Below are positions 21,854-32,677 of a stretch of DNA of 39,480 nucleotides, piece after piece. A program made the position numbers and the translations under genes. Numbering within the stretch: position 1 is the stretch's first letter; each line of letters begins with the position of its first letter. This DNA is from Cerioporus squamosus (Eukaryota; Basidiomycota; Agaricomycetes; Polyporales; Polyporaceae), in contig JABYQS010000265.1 in the NCBI GenBank assembly GCA_022592435.1, positions 1-39,480 of the forward strand, written 5' to 3'. The notes under the pieces were generated by a model. That model was not told the origin of the DNA and made no database searches. It saw nothing but the letters and a program-made list of their open reading frames with translations.

Positions 21854-22570
21854 GGTCCGTACGTCAACCTGCCTTATATAGCCAATTTTGGTCCGTCATT
21901 GAAGAGACTGCCGCTAAGCGCCCGCGAAGGTCCGTATATTTGAAGAGAGTGCGCGTGAGCGCGTTTCACATCGTATACACATTGCGACAGTCGTAGATGC
22001 TTCCTATAATGCAACAGAACGTACTAGCGCAGTAGACTGTCCATGTGTGATATCAATCCTCGTCGTCCTCATGCTTTTCGGCATCAGTGTCTGAGGCCTG
22101 CCGCCGCCGCTTCTTCCCCAACTCCTTCGCGACCTCCTGGATCTTTGCGCGGGCCCTCTGCAGCAAGACATAATCCTGCATGTCCTTCACGGACAGCTTG
22201 TACTTCTCTTGATCAGCCCCGGTGGCTCTCGGCTTATGTTTAGCTTTGCAAAACAATGTCGCGGGAGTGACCAACGCATGTCTTCTGAGTATTGCACACC
22301 GTAGTAGAATACAAACTCCGTCTAAACAGTAACCACAATGCTTACTGATACCAAACTCCGATAAGCACGGCCACCTCGGCAATTCAAGCGCCCTGTCAAT
22401 GGTCCGTCATCTGAAGAGACTGCTCCCGCCGTCGCCTGGAGGCGCCCATCAGGTCCGTACAAATAAGAGACCTCCTGGGCCCTCCTCAGCCCACTTCGGT
22501 CCGTACTTTGAAGAGACCTCCCACCGGCCGGCCCACCCATCCTGGTCCGTACGCAGAAGAGAGTGACGCC
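21854..22570. repeat. GGTCCGT-headed repeat array in two clusters
   Basis: Seven copies of GGTCCGT occur at 21854, 21890, 21929, 22401, 22452, 22499 and 22544. Six are followed after 4-8 bases by a form of GAAGAGA(C/G), the fourth for example as CATCTGAAGAGACTGC. The first copy lacks this tail. Spacing is 36-39 bp in the first cluster and 45-51 bp in the second. They lie on the 5' side of the minus-strand retrotransposon frames. Confidence 0.7.
22053..22250 (-). CDS. Small charged protein fragment, unknown
   Basis: The open minus-strand frame reads KYKLSVKDMQDYVLLQRAR, then AKELGKKRRRQ, and ends in an acidic tail KHEDDED with TGA at about 22053. The composition (predicted helix, basic patch like a nuclear localisation signal, acidic end) looks coding. 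No clear start was found, and upstream the frame passes an intron-end-like TTTTGCAAAG. It sits between the two clusters of GGTCCGT repeats. It could be a terminal exon of a captured or broken gene, or part of the mobile element. Low certainty. Confidence 0.3.
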   Translation of the reverse strand, partial: CKAKHKPRATGADQEKYKLSVKDMQDYVLLQRARAKIQEVAKELGKKRRRQASDTDAEKHEDDED

Positions 22571-22801
22571 CGTATTATCAGGGGTCCTGGTTGGGGCGAA
22601 GTGGCAGATACGCACGGGAGCGATCAGATCGGGGGATAGAGTTTTGGACCGTCGCACTTACCATTGCACTGCATAACCGCCACGGATTATCGAGCCTTGG
22701 ATGAATCAGCTTCTCGTACCGTAGAGCCTCACATAAACAATGCTGCGTGCAACGGGGCTTACAGAGAGGATCATCTCTCCGCGTGTGAGTCGCCCACCAG
22801 C

Positions 22802-24963
22802 TCACCGGCTCCTCTGTTTCATTGCGGGCGCGTCTAGAGGAGCTTCGGTGATGCACTCCTCCTCAGTCACCTCAGTGCCCCTTGGACCATTTGCGACCTC
22901 GACCATTTCCGCGCCGAGTGCACCCCGCTCTTTCCCCTTCCGCGGCTTCTCTCTCGCGTGCACATCTTCAGCCGTAGGCTGCTCCTGCTGCTCTGCAACG
23001 TCCACGGTCCCCTCCCTGCTGATCCGGTAGAACACAAGCATGCACACAAACTCGACCGCAACGACCGCAAGAAGGAACCAGAACGCCGCCGCGCGTCCTG
23101 CAAATGATTGCGAGCCATGTGTCGCCTCGACGCTCGCCTCGATCGAGCCGACGGCGGAGACACCCACGGCAGACCCCAGCTGGAGTGCCCCGTTGAATAT
23201 GGCCCCGACCGTACCTGCCATTGACGGCGGGCTCGTCCGGCAGATTGCGATGCTGAAGATGTACAATCAGTATGAGTCTTCCAACATGGTCCGAAGCTCG
23301 AGCGAAAAGCTCACTTGGTCTGCGTGTAGGTGAGCATAGCACCGGAGGAGCCAAGCACCAAAGCAGGGAAGATGTACGACCAGTACTTGTCAGGGCTATC
23401 TGCCAAGGCGAAGAGCGTCGTGGAGATGATGCAGAGGCCTTCGCCGAAGACAATGATCCACTTCGGGTTGATGACGCGAGAAAGGGAGCCCGTGAAGCTC
23501 ACAGCAAACGCGAGTGCTCCGTTCGGTATCCTGTCGGTCGTAAGATGACGTGAGGTCAGCGTTCGGGACTTCTTGTTTGCAGCAGAGTAATTGTACCCAC
23601 ATATGGATCGCCATAGATATGGCGCTTTGTTGCCAGACGTCTTGCCACAGTGTCGAAGAGATGGTGAACATACTCGTCCACCAGCAGTACGGCAAGAGTG
23701 CCGTGACGAATAGGACGAAGAAGTTCGGTAGGAACCAAGTGCGCGGTGGAATAGCGGCGCGGTCTTTCGGCACGGTCGTCTCGTAATAGAAGAAACCGAC
23801 GACCATGAAAAGCGAGATAATCAGTGGTGCGAGGACACCTGCGGAGCTCCAGCCTGAAGTGGTGCCCGATGTCACAGCGAAGATGAAGAGCACCAGAGCC
23901 ACTGCAGAGACGACACCGTGACGTCAAGGTGGCAAGTCAGCGTCCAGTCAGGAAGGGGTATGAGGCAGTACTAAGTAAGGACTGACCCGTCAGGATAGAA
24001 ACACCCGGTAGGTCGAGGCTCTTCCATTTCGCGCCGCCCCCGGTGTCGTTTACTCGGGGTTCTTGCTTCGGGATAAGAAAGACACATAGACCGGCAATGG
24101 GCATGCATACGATCGCTCCGAACCAGAACACCCACGACCAGCTCGCGAACTGGACAAATATCGCGCTAATGATAAGCCCGAGCGCTGTGGATGTAAGACC
24201 GTTCAGCGTCTTCCCTTGGACAGATCGCAGCAAACCGCGGTGCGAGTCACCGGCGGAACTCACCACTTCCAACGCCTCCACAGCCGACGAAGATCCCAAT
24301 GGCGCGCGCCTGCTCCGAAGGTTCCGTGAAGATGTTGACGAGCAGCGCGAGCGCGGACGGGATGGTCATGGAAGCCGCTGGATAAAGCCAAGAGTAGACA
24401 GTCAGTAGCGGCATGAGATACGTAGGCAGACGGCACTTGCTGCTTACCTATGCCGCTCAGAGCGCGCAGGACGATGAGCGGGATTTTGCTTGCCGCGAAT
24501 CCGGCGCCAAGAGAGAGGATACCCAACGCAAAAACGCCGCCGATGAATATGAATTCTGCCGGGTGCGTTAGTGGCCTGGTTTCACGTAAAGCTCTCGACA
24601 GTACTCACTCGGGTTGTACACGTCACTCATGCGCCCGCTCTGCGGAGCAGCGTGTCAGCACAGGTCCACTCAGAGAGTCGGCGCACTCACTATGAGCAAG
24701 AATGACGCGAATGTGAGCTGAAACCCGCTGATCAACCAGGTCGACTCGGCCACATTCATACTGAGCGATGTGACGAGGGCCGGGATGGCGGAGAACAGCG
24801 CAGAATTATTGAATGCGTCCAGGAACTGTGCGAGACAGAACATGACCAGGAGCACATAGCGGCGCGCGGTCGAGTATTTCTGCGGGACACGACCATCGGG
24901 GAGAGTGTATGCGGGGGACAACCCGCTCGAGGCGGGAGGGTCGACGGAGGACGGGGTAAGCAT
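22802..24963 (-). CDS. MFS transporter, DHA2-like (tandem copy 1)
   Basis: The eight exons are 24963..24691, 24639..24609, 24555..24448, 24377..24264, 24184..23987, 23901..23601, 23530..23315 and 23252..22802, giving 563 residues. The first membrane segment begins ARRYVLLVMFCLAQ, followed by SGRMSDVYNP (loop 2-3 signature) and about 12-14 hydrophobic segments in all, e.g. ALGLIISAIFVQFASW and AAAFWFLLAVVAVEFVCMLVF. The C-terminal tail is hydrophilic. It is a plasma-membrane or vacuolar proton-coupled exporter by family. The substrate is not known, and drug or amine export is the usual DHA2 guess. The paralogue at 26727-28848 has the same exon layout. The start is the first ATG before the helix. 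Confidence 0.88.
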
Positions 24964-26726
24964 GCTCCCAATCAGGACCAGATGAGCGACTAATTATCAA
25001 CTCTCCGGGCAGAGAGTAGGTTGCAAAGCCTTGCACAGAAGAGTCTGGGTTGCTCCGGCGCAAGCGAAAGAGAGGTAGCAGAACGCTCCTAGCCTGTCGT
25101 ACGGAGAGATGGGTGAGCTGTGGCCGTAGCAGGGTCGCAGACAAGACTTCAACGGACCTCAATGAGAGCTCTTATCAAAGAGCGTTTTTCGCGACGTTAG
25201 TCGGGGCGTCCGTAATGCCTTCGATTCTCACCAGTGGTGAGACCGAGAACCCGCCCCAAGCGCCCCTCACCAGTGTGTTGACCTGAGTCGCATGCATATC
25301 GTTTCAATCGCTCCGCATCCATTACGCAGAGGTCCTCTTGCTCAGAAGTCTGCAGTAGACGAGTACTTGTAGTGAACTGGGGGATACTTGGATAGACGAC
25401 TGCGAGATGGGTGTGCCCGATGGTCCGAATGAGCTCTGAAACCGGATGGCCACGAAGCAAGCCAACTTGTAGCCATGAGCATGAATATATTCAAGCTCAC
25501 GAGGTCTGTAGCTTACCACGAGGCGAGGTCGGCTCCGGCAAACAAGCATGATCCTGGAACGGTAGTAGGTAGGCCTGTGTAGCCATCGCTCGAGGAAGTG
25601 GGACCGTGACCGAACGAAGAAAGTCCTGACGGTGGCTGGCATTACAACAGCAACTGTCATCCAAGTATGTCGCTCAAGACCAGAAAGAGTGAGAAAAGAG
25701 ATGACTGAGAGGAGGTGGGCAGCATGAGCCCGTGGGAGATTCGGAAGAGGCCGGCAGAGAGCGACAGGTAGAAGAGCGGCTAAGTTCAAGTGGCGGTTCG
25801 TCCGAGTCCTCGCAAACCAGCTTCCTCGTCCGATGACAGCAATCCCTCGATACCTGGTTCAACTCGAGAGGGTTCCATTTAATTGTCAGGAATTGCGCTT
25901 TGAATGGGGACTCCACGAACTCTCCGCTGCGCCTCCGGGATGCGCTAAGGCAGGCTCCGACATTGTAGTAGTACCGACCTTGTGCGATCCGTATTTCAAG
26001 CGGTTCTTCGCTGGGGAGCCATCAGAAACTGCGCACAGCGGAGATACCGACTTCCTCAGGTTTTAACGATACTTATTCCAGGGGTGACTGACAGTCATTG
26101 AACGCGAGTAGAGCGATACATCAATCCCTGAACAAGATCGAACATTAAACTTGGGTACTACGCTGGTACACCGTACCACGATATTGAACGCAGGAAAATT
26201 GCAGGGATCGACTGTGGCTGTCTCACGTACGTGACGCTCAATGCGTTCAGGAAGCAGACATAACCGAAGAGGAGGTCTCATGCGGAGCGCGTGGCAAGAC
26301 CGCAGGTTGGTGCAGTTGTGCGTCTATTCCCACTGCTTGGCTTCGCCGTTCACTGACAGCCCTCCGGACCTCTGACAGCTATACAGGTTAATCCCAACGA
26401 GAACCGAGGATGTTCTGTAGATCTCGCAGCAGTGGACTGTCAATCGACACCAACCCAAACAAACCCAAAGTCACCATGGCTCGAGTCCGAAGCGCCTCTT
26501 CCCCGCACTAAATCCCTGGACGTTTCGTAGACCACACCGCATTCATGCCCTCTCTGTCTTGTCGTTTATAAACCAAGTACTTAGCAGCTCGCACTTCATG
26601 CGTAGGATGTATCACCAAACCATGCCTATTGTTACATTTTAGGAGACTACTGAACCAGGAATACATGCATCACTCGATCGTCTATCTAGAGATTATCGAC
26701 GTCACAGCTCCTCCATAACACTTATG
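24964..26726. other. Intergenic region between the two MFS copies
   Basis: About 1.76 kb holds no gene I can support. Its outer parts (about 25110-25180 and 25985-26060) resemble neighbouring segments upstream of the other MFS copy, which lie only a few tens of bases apart there. The roughly 800 bp between may therefore be an insertion, or the other copy a deletion. Confidence 0.5.
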
Positions 26727-28848
26727 TCACTTTAGCGGCACCTCGCTGACCTTGACATGACCCTCAGGAGCGTCCACGATGAACTGGTGCTGCTCGACCG
26801 CAGGGGTGCGCTCGCCCTCCGCCTCAGAAAACTTGATGTTCTTCTCGACAATCACTTTCTCGACCTCCCCGGCCGGCTTCCCTCGAGTATCTGTGACCGC
26901 GGTGCCCTCCTTGCTGATATGGTAGAACACAAGCATCGAGACAAACTCGACGCCGACGAACGCAAGGAGGAACCAGAACGCCGCCGCGCGTCCAGCGTAT
27001 GACGTGGAGCCACCATGGGTCGCCTCGACGCTCACCTCGATCGACCCGACAATGGATATTCCCAGCGCAGTCCCGAGCTGGAGGGAGCCATTGAAGATGG
27101 CTCCAACTGTGCCTGCCATCGATGCAGGACCCGTGCGGCACATCGCAATGCTAGTAGTGCAAAGTCGCGATAAGTACGGTACGCAGCCATGAGAGGCAGA
27201 AGAGCAAAGGACTCACTTTGTCTGCGTAAGGGTGAGCATGGCGCCTGCTGAACCAAGGACTAATGCGGGGAAGATCAAGGACCAGTACTTCTCAGGGCCG
27301 TCCGCGAATGCAAAGAGCGTAGTGGCGATGATGCAGAGGCCTTCGCCAAAGAGGATGTTCCACTTCGGATTGAAGATGTGAGACAGCGAGCCCGTGAAGC
27401 TCATTGCGAACGCGAGTGCTCCGTTCGGAATCCTGAAAGTAATAATTCCATCAATCAGCGTTCGACTCTCGAGATTCAAGCTCGCGCTGATTATACGTAC
27501 AGATGGATGGCTACGGAGAGCGCACTCCAGTGCCAGACGTTCTGCCACAGCGTCGTGGATATTGTGAACATAACATTCCACCAGAAGTACGGCAGGAGCG
27601 CGGTAAAGAAAAGGACAAGGAAGTTCGGGAGGAACCAAGTGCGTGGCGGAATCGCGGCGCAGTCTTCCGGGATAGTCGTCTCATAGTAGAAGAACCCGGC
27701 TACCATGAGAATGGAGATAATGAGCGGGGCGAGAACCCTGGCCGAACTCCAGCCCGAGGTGCCGCCGGACGTCACGGCAAAAATGAAGAGGATCAGGGCG
27801 GCTGGGAGAAGGGAGAGTCAGCGTTCCGTGTGATCCCAGTATAAGCGCAGAGAAGGATTACTTGTAAGAATAGTGACTCCCAGTATGTCCAGGCTCTTCC
27901 ATCTCGGGCGGCCGCCGAGTGCCGCATCGTCCATGCGGGGCTCTTGCTTCGGAATGAGGAAGATACAGATAGCTGCAACCGGCATGGACACGATGGCAAT
28001 GGACCAAAATACCCACGACCAAGACGCGAATTGTACGAAGATGGCGCCAATGATCAGCCCAAGGCCTGAAAAGAGACTATCGTTAAGCTCCATGTTCGAT
28101 ACACCGCAGCTGACCGCAGGGCAAATCAGCTCGGAACTCACAGTTTGCGACACCTCCGCAGCCGACGAACACGGCAATGGCACGCGCCTGCTCGGTAGGC
28201 TCCGGGAAGACGTCGACAAGAAGCGCGAGGGCGGATGGAATGGTCATAGCACCCGCTATATGATGCACAAGCGGCATACAGTTAGCAGCGGTTATGGAGC
28301 AGACACGCAGAGGACTGGTCCTTACCTATACCGATCAGCGCGCGCAGGACGATGAAGACAATTTTATCCGTCACGAACCCGGCGCCGAGACAAAGCATAC
28401 CGAGCGCGAAGACGCCGCCAATGAACGCGAATTCTTCCGAGTGCTTTAGCGGCGCAGACTGACGTAATATAAGTTTAGAGCACTCACTTGGGTTGTATAC
28501 GTCGCTGATGCGCCCGCTCTGCACAACAGCGTGTCAACAGGGGTCACCACAGAAGAAAGGCGGCGCACTCACTATGAGCAGGAACGACGCAAAAGTAAGC
28601 TGAAACCCGCTGATGATCCAGGTCGACTCGGCCTCCGTGAAATGCAGCTCGCTGACGAGAGCTGGGATGGCGGGGAAGAGTGCAGCAGCATTGTACGCAT
28701 CAAGGGCTTGTGAGAGGCAGAATACAATTAGGAGCACATAGCGGCGCGCAGGAGAGTACTTCTGTGTAACGCGACCGTCCGCGAGAGTCTCTGCGGGGGA
28801 TGACGCGGTTGAGGCGGATGATTCGATGGGGGATTCATCAACCATCAT
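26727..28848 (-). CDS. MFS transporter, DHA2-like (tandem copy 2)
   Basis: The eight exons are 28848..28573, 28518..28488, 28433..28326, 28255..28142, 28065..27862, 27801..27501, 27432..27217 and 27150..26727, giving 557 residues. All seven intron positions and phases match copy 1, and exons 2, 3, 4, 6 and 7 have identical lengths. Key stretches match too: ARRYVLLIVFCLSQ, SGRISDVYNP, LGLIIGAIFVQFASW and AAAFWFLLAFVGVEFV. The termini differ most (N-terminal MMVDESPIESS and C-terminal tail ending VKVSEVPLK). The presumed function is proton-coupled export of a small molecule, substrate unknown. A second in-frame ATG at 28845 could be used instead. Confidence 0.88.
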
Positions 28849-31470
28849 CTAGCCTTTTGGCAGCTCGGAACGAAGCGGCCTATTCCGATATAGTTTCAGG
28901 GAGGGAGGTGGGGTCGGACTCCGACCTTGAGTACGAGGCGCGAAGACAGCTCGAGCGCTGACTACTGGCTGAAGGCTTCACGTGTGGTACGGCAAGGGTG
29001 GGTGGGTCGTGAAGGGGTCGTAGCAGAGACTTGGTGGACCTCGAACGGGGCTCTTATCACCTTGTACCCATCACGTATGTGCTTATTCCGAGTCCGAGCG
29101 GTGCTTCGTTGGGACGCCATCAGAAGCTTGCCGTACGCTTCTGGGAGAGATCTGACAAACCGTGGGTCGCCGGACGTACGGAAGAGTTTGCGTAAAAGGT
29201 CAGAAGGGTCGAGACCGCCGGGGGATAAGGTCTGCAGCGAATCCTAGCACGAAGCCAGGGCGCGTCCTGCGGTCGGTTATAGAACAAACAATTTTACGTG
29301 ACACACGTATGACACACCGGCATCACTAGGAGAGCGCGGAATCGTGGAGAAATGGCGAGGGGCCTCAGCATCGGCCCTGCACGCAGTACGTCGTCGAGTG
29401 AGGCTAAGTAGTTGACTACTACGCCTCGGATTAACCGTGCAGGATCAAACGCAACACCCGTGGGAAGATCGCAGCCAGTTCGAGCGCCTATGTAGTAGTC
29501 GTAGTGCTCCTTCTCAGTCCCTCTCCTCTTTGACGACTCTGCTCCTCAATGTCTCCCGGACTGGGAGACTTCATCACTCGGCGATATGTGCATATTTGCT
29601 GTGACTCCGCCCGAGCTCTTGCCGCTTTTAGAAGTGCAGGCGCATGTACTCGTACTTACCAGTTCAGTTATCCATTCTCTAGCATGCAACCCACGTTGCC
29701 CACATCGCAGGCGGTTCATACACGTTATTGTATCAGTCCTTCCTATTGCGCCGGCCAATCAAGTGCACGACCTTGCGGCGCAGAAGATCAACCGCATGGT
29801 GGCCAGGGTTCTTGGCCCCGACAAGTACGTACGCCGCCTCGAAAACGATCCATACACGCGCTATCTCTCGCCATCTCCACTGCAGAAGGGATTGACACTG
29901 AACATGTCAGAGGATCAAGCCAGATATTACAACTCTTCGGTGACCCGCGGATTGGAAGGGTATCCATGTTGCGGAAGCTCTAAGTAATCTCGCTCCAATT
30001 CTCACACATTGTATTTCGCAGCATGCACTAGAACGTGGATGACTCGCAGCCGGGTCCGGCATGTTGTCCTTTCTGCATACCAGTTGGCGCGATGATGATT
30101 TCCAAGATCTCCAGCGCAGACGTGGGAAGAGTTCTCAGGCGACGTATCACCCTGTCGAGTATCTCCATTCGGTCAGTCCGCTTGGTAAACTGACATGTAC
30201 TTCAGAAGACTGCCGTCAACCTTGGAGCTTCCATGTCTGGCTTCACCAGGCAACACTCCCCACTGTCGCTACACCCAATTAAGTACTAACTATAATGGGA
30301 TACGCAGCCCATATTGTGCTTCGCTTATGGCACTGCGACTCAGTCGTAACGGCAGGTTACGGAGCTTTGGGGCGAGACTAAGTACCAGTCTCCCAGACAG
30401 CACTGTCACCGCCGCCCGACGCGATTGGACTTGTCTCGCCTACGCTAAACCGCTTTAGATGTCACTCGCGGAATTGAGAATGAGAATACGAAGACTTTGC
30501 TCCGCTCCCGCTCCCAGCTTCGTGTCAGTCTGGACTGCGACACTGGCAGGCCAGCGCATCGCTGGGGAGCACATGATTCAGGCCGGACGCCTCGGGAGCA
30601 TGCACAGGTAAAGTTTGTCAGGATATCAGATGGGGCACCGACGTGAGTTCCCGCAAAGATGGGTGTGACCCCGTTGCTCAGTACTTGCTAGGGACACTGC
30701 TGGCGGTGGCGGGGAGCACCTCGCCCGCCGCGGAGGGTGAGACCGATCGGATCTGATGGGATGATGGTACGGTTTACATAACTGGCCACTGCCTCAACCA
30801 CAACCGTCGCGCGCAAGCACACAAATTCAGGTTCAGCAAACTCATAAATGCCATTCACCAGCCCCTGAGCACCACATCGTGAGTCCCGTTCCCTACACCC
30901 TTGTCAGCGAAGTACCGCGTCTGAGGTCTTGTAGTAGTACCCCGAGCCTCCCCGAGCTCGTGAAGTACAGCCACAAATATCACCTTTGCCTGGGCCGCGT
31001 CCAGTCGGTTCACTAGCACTTCAGTCCACTGTGGACTTGCGTGGCGCCCATAGTCATATTGTGCACTGCAACCGCGGCCTCGACACTGGCGCCGCAGAGT
31101 CGTCCGTAACAACCAAGATTCGTTCGGTAGAATGTAGGGAAACCCCCAGCTTAGGAATAGATTGCTCGCGAATAGACTCACGACACTACTAAAAGACGCT
31201 GCCCGACGCAAACTCGCACTCGCGACGTCGCACATCCGAAACGACAGCGTTCCGAGGCTGAGACTCGTACGTACTCCGCCTTACTTATGTCCCAGGACGA
31301 GCATCAGAGTCAAGGCATTCCGATTCATTCGCGAACATACATCGTAGACGAGATACTCCCACCATGTACACATTTCACATATCGACTCGAACTGGTCATG
31401 CAAGAACTCATACAAGACAGTGAACTCGTGCGGCTGTTCCGTGAGATACCAGTGCCGTGCCTATGCCTGA
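28849..31470. other. Long intergenic region
   Basis: About 2.6 kb holds the promoter of the MFS copy 2 at its left side and the 3' flank of the repeat-tailed hydrophobin gene at its right. A plus-strand frame at 29586-29987 (MCIFAVTPP... to CCGSSK) could be coding, but no domain or splice model supports it. Nothing else is seen. Confidence 0.4.
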
Positions 31471-32677
31471 TCAGAGCAAACCACCAAGGATCGGCGGCAG
31501 CGTGATCGGCAGAGACGTAGGGAGAGAAATCGGGAGCGACGTCGGGATCGACACGGGCACTGACGTGGGCACCGAGACCGGGGGCGCGCTTGTCGTCGGC
31601 GCCGTGGGCGTAGCAGAGGACGAAGGTTCGCCGCCGGGCAAAGAGATGGGGATGGAAATTGGAAGCGACGTCGGAAGGGAGATTGGGATAGAAATCGGGA
31701 GAGAAGTCGGGAGGGAGATCGGGAGAGAGGTAGGGAGGGAAACGGGAAGCGGGTCAGAAGAGGAAGGGGTAGCGGCCGAAGATTCGACGAGGCCGAACGG
31801 CAGAGAGAATGGGAGAGAGATAGGGAGAGAGATGGGAAGAGACGTGGGCAGGGAGATGGGCAGGGATGTGGGGAGAGAGATGGGCAAAGACGTGGGGAGA
31901 GAGATGGGCAGCGGGTCAGACGTCGTGGGAGCAGCAGACGACGACCCGCCTAGAGGCAAGGAAATAGGGAACGGGAGAGAAATGGGTAGAGAGATCGGGA
32001 GAGAAGTCGGTAGGGAAATTGGTAAGGATGTAGGCAAGGAGGGGATAGGGAGGCTGATTGGCAGCGAGGTAGGGAGGCCCGGGAGTGTGATCGGCAAGGA
32101 CGTCGGTAGAGGGAAGGGCAGCGAGATGGGGATCGTAGGTATGATGGCGTTCACGACTGGCTCGCACCCCTCCGCAAGCAGACCGCCTGTGTATGGAGAA
32201 GAACAATCGTTCAACGACCGCTACTCATGTGCGACATGTATTGATGACGTCACGTACCAGGAAGAACCTCCTGGCAGCATACGGGCGTGCCTCCGAGTAA
32301 GCTACGAATCGCATGGTCGTGAGCCTATGTCTCAAGTGACGGGCCGTCGATATGACCTACCATTGATTCCCAATGATGCTGAGGTCCGTAGCGGAGGAGC
32401 ATATGAGACCAGCGAGAGGGCCGAGAGTAGGGATTGGGACCGGCAGGGTGACTGGCAACAGCGACGTGAAGCTCGCCGGGATTACTGGAAGCGGAATGGT
32501 GGTCTGGCAGCACTGGAGTGTAGCCAAGCACTGAGCGATTCCAATAGTCGACACCGGCCCCGTCGGCAAGATAGAAGGTAAGTCGAGGGCGGGGGTGGGG
32601 GTGATCACCGGACTCGCTCGCACCATCGTCACAACGAAGGCGGAGAGCGCGACAGTGAGCATAGAGAGGGCGATCAT
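31471..32677 (-). CDS. Hydrophobin with 230-residue C-terminal Pro/Ser/Leu/Ile repeat tail (Hyd-5)
   Basis: The exons are 32677..32361, 32301..32258 and 32186..31471. The introns are 59 and 71 nt, and the product is 358 residues. It has a signal peptide (about 1-21, ending VTMVRAS). The hydrophobin cysteines are C50, CC56-57, C93, C106, CC114-115 and C128, with spacings X5, X35, X12, X7 and X12. The first and fourth spacings differ by one or two from the family norm seen in the neighbours. After C128 there is no stop. The frame continues as EPVVNAIIPTIPISLP and then as octads of PTSLPISL, with two or three Ser/Thr/Ala-rich breaks, ending PPILGGLL. Both intron positions match those of the 9414 gene. 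The function of the tail is unknown. Confidence 0.85.
31500..32140 (-). repeat. Minisatellite encoding PTSLPISL octads
   Basis: The coding DNA of the hydrophobin tail is an imperfect repeat, seen on the plus strand as GGGAGAGA(A/G)(A/G)T(C/A/G)GGGAGG-type units. Pro recurs every fourth residue over long stretches. Three repeat blocks are separated by Ser/Ala/Thr-rich spacers. Confidence 0.75.

Larger units (their letters stand above)
17000..22560 (-). mobile_element. Tyrosine-recombinase retrotransposon (Ngaro/DIRS order)
   Basis: Three minus-strand frames in order encode a gag-like protein with a CCHC knuckle, reverse transcriptase plus RNase H, and a tyrosine recombinase. There is no aspartic protease or DDE integrase, and no methyltransferase domain is visible after RNase H. 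That favours Ngaro-like over classical DIRS elements. All three frames are open, so the copy may be young. The outer ends are uncertain. I place them roughly from the short direct repeat near 17000 to the GGTCCGT repeat array near 22550. I could not identify split direct repeats or inverted terminal repeats by eye. Confidence 0.8.
21617..22801. other. Retrotransposon upstream region with repeat array and a small frame
   Basis: This stretch holds the presumed 5' part of the retrotransposon, a GGTCCGT repeat array in two clusters, and a short minus-strand frame at 22053-22250. The last ~240 bp before 22801 is the 3' flank of the MFS transporter gene. Confidence 0.5.

Noticed and set aside
29549..29987. 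Two plus-strand frames that might be a small gene
   Set aside because: No domain, start context or splice model supports them, so they were left as an intergenic note.
31457..32581. A 374-codon plus-strand frame rich in GREIGREVG repeats
   Set aside because: It is the antisense of the hydrophobin repeat tail. The minus strand has the signal peptide, the eight cysteines and consistent splice sites, so the plus frame is a shadow of repeat coding.
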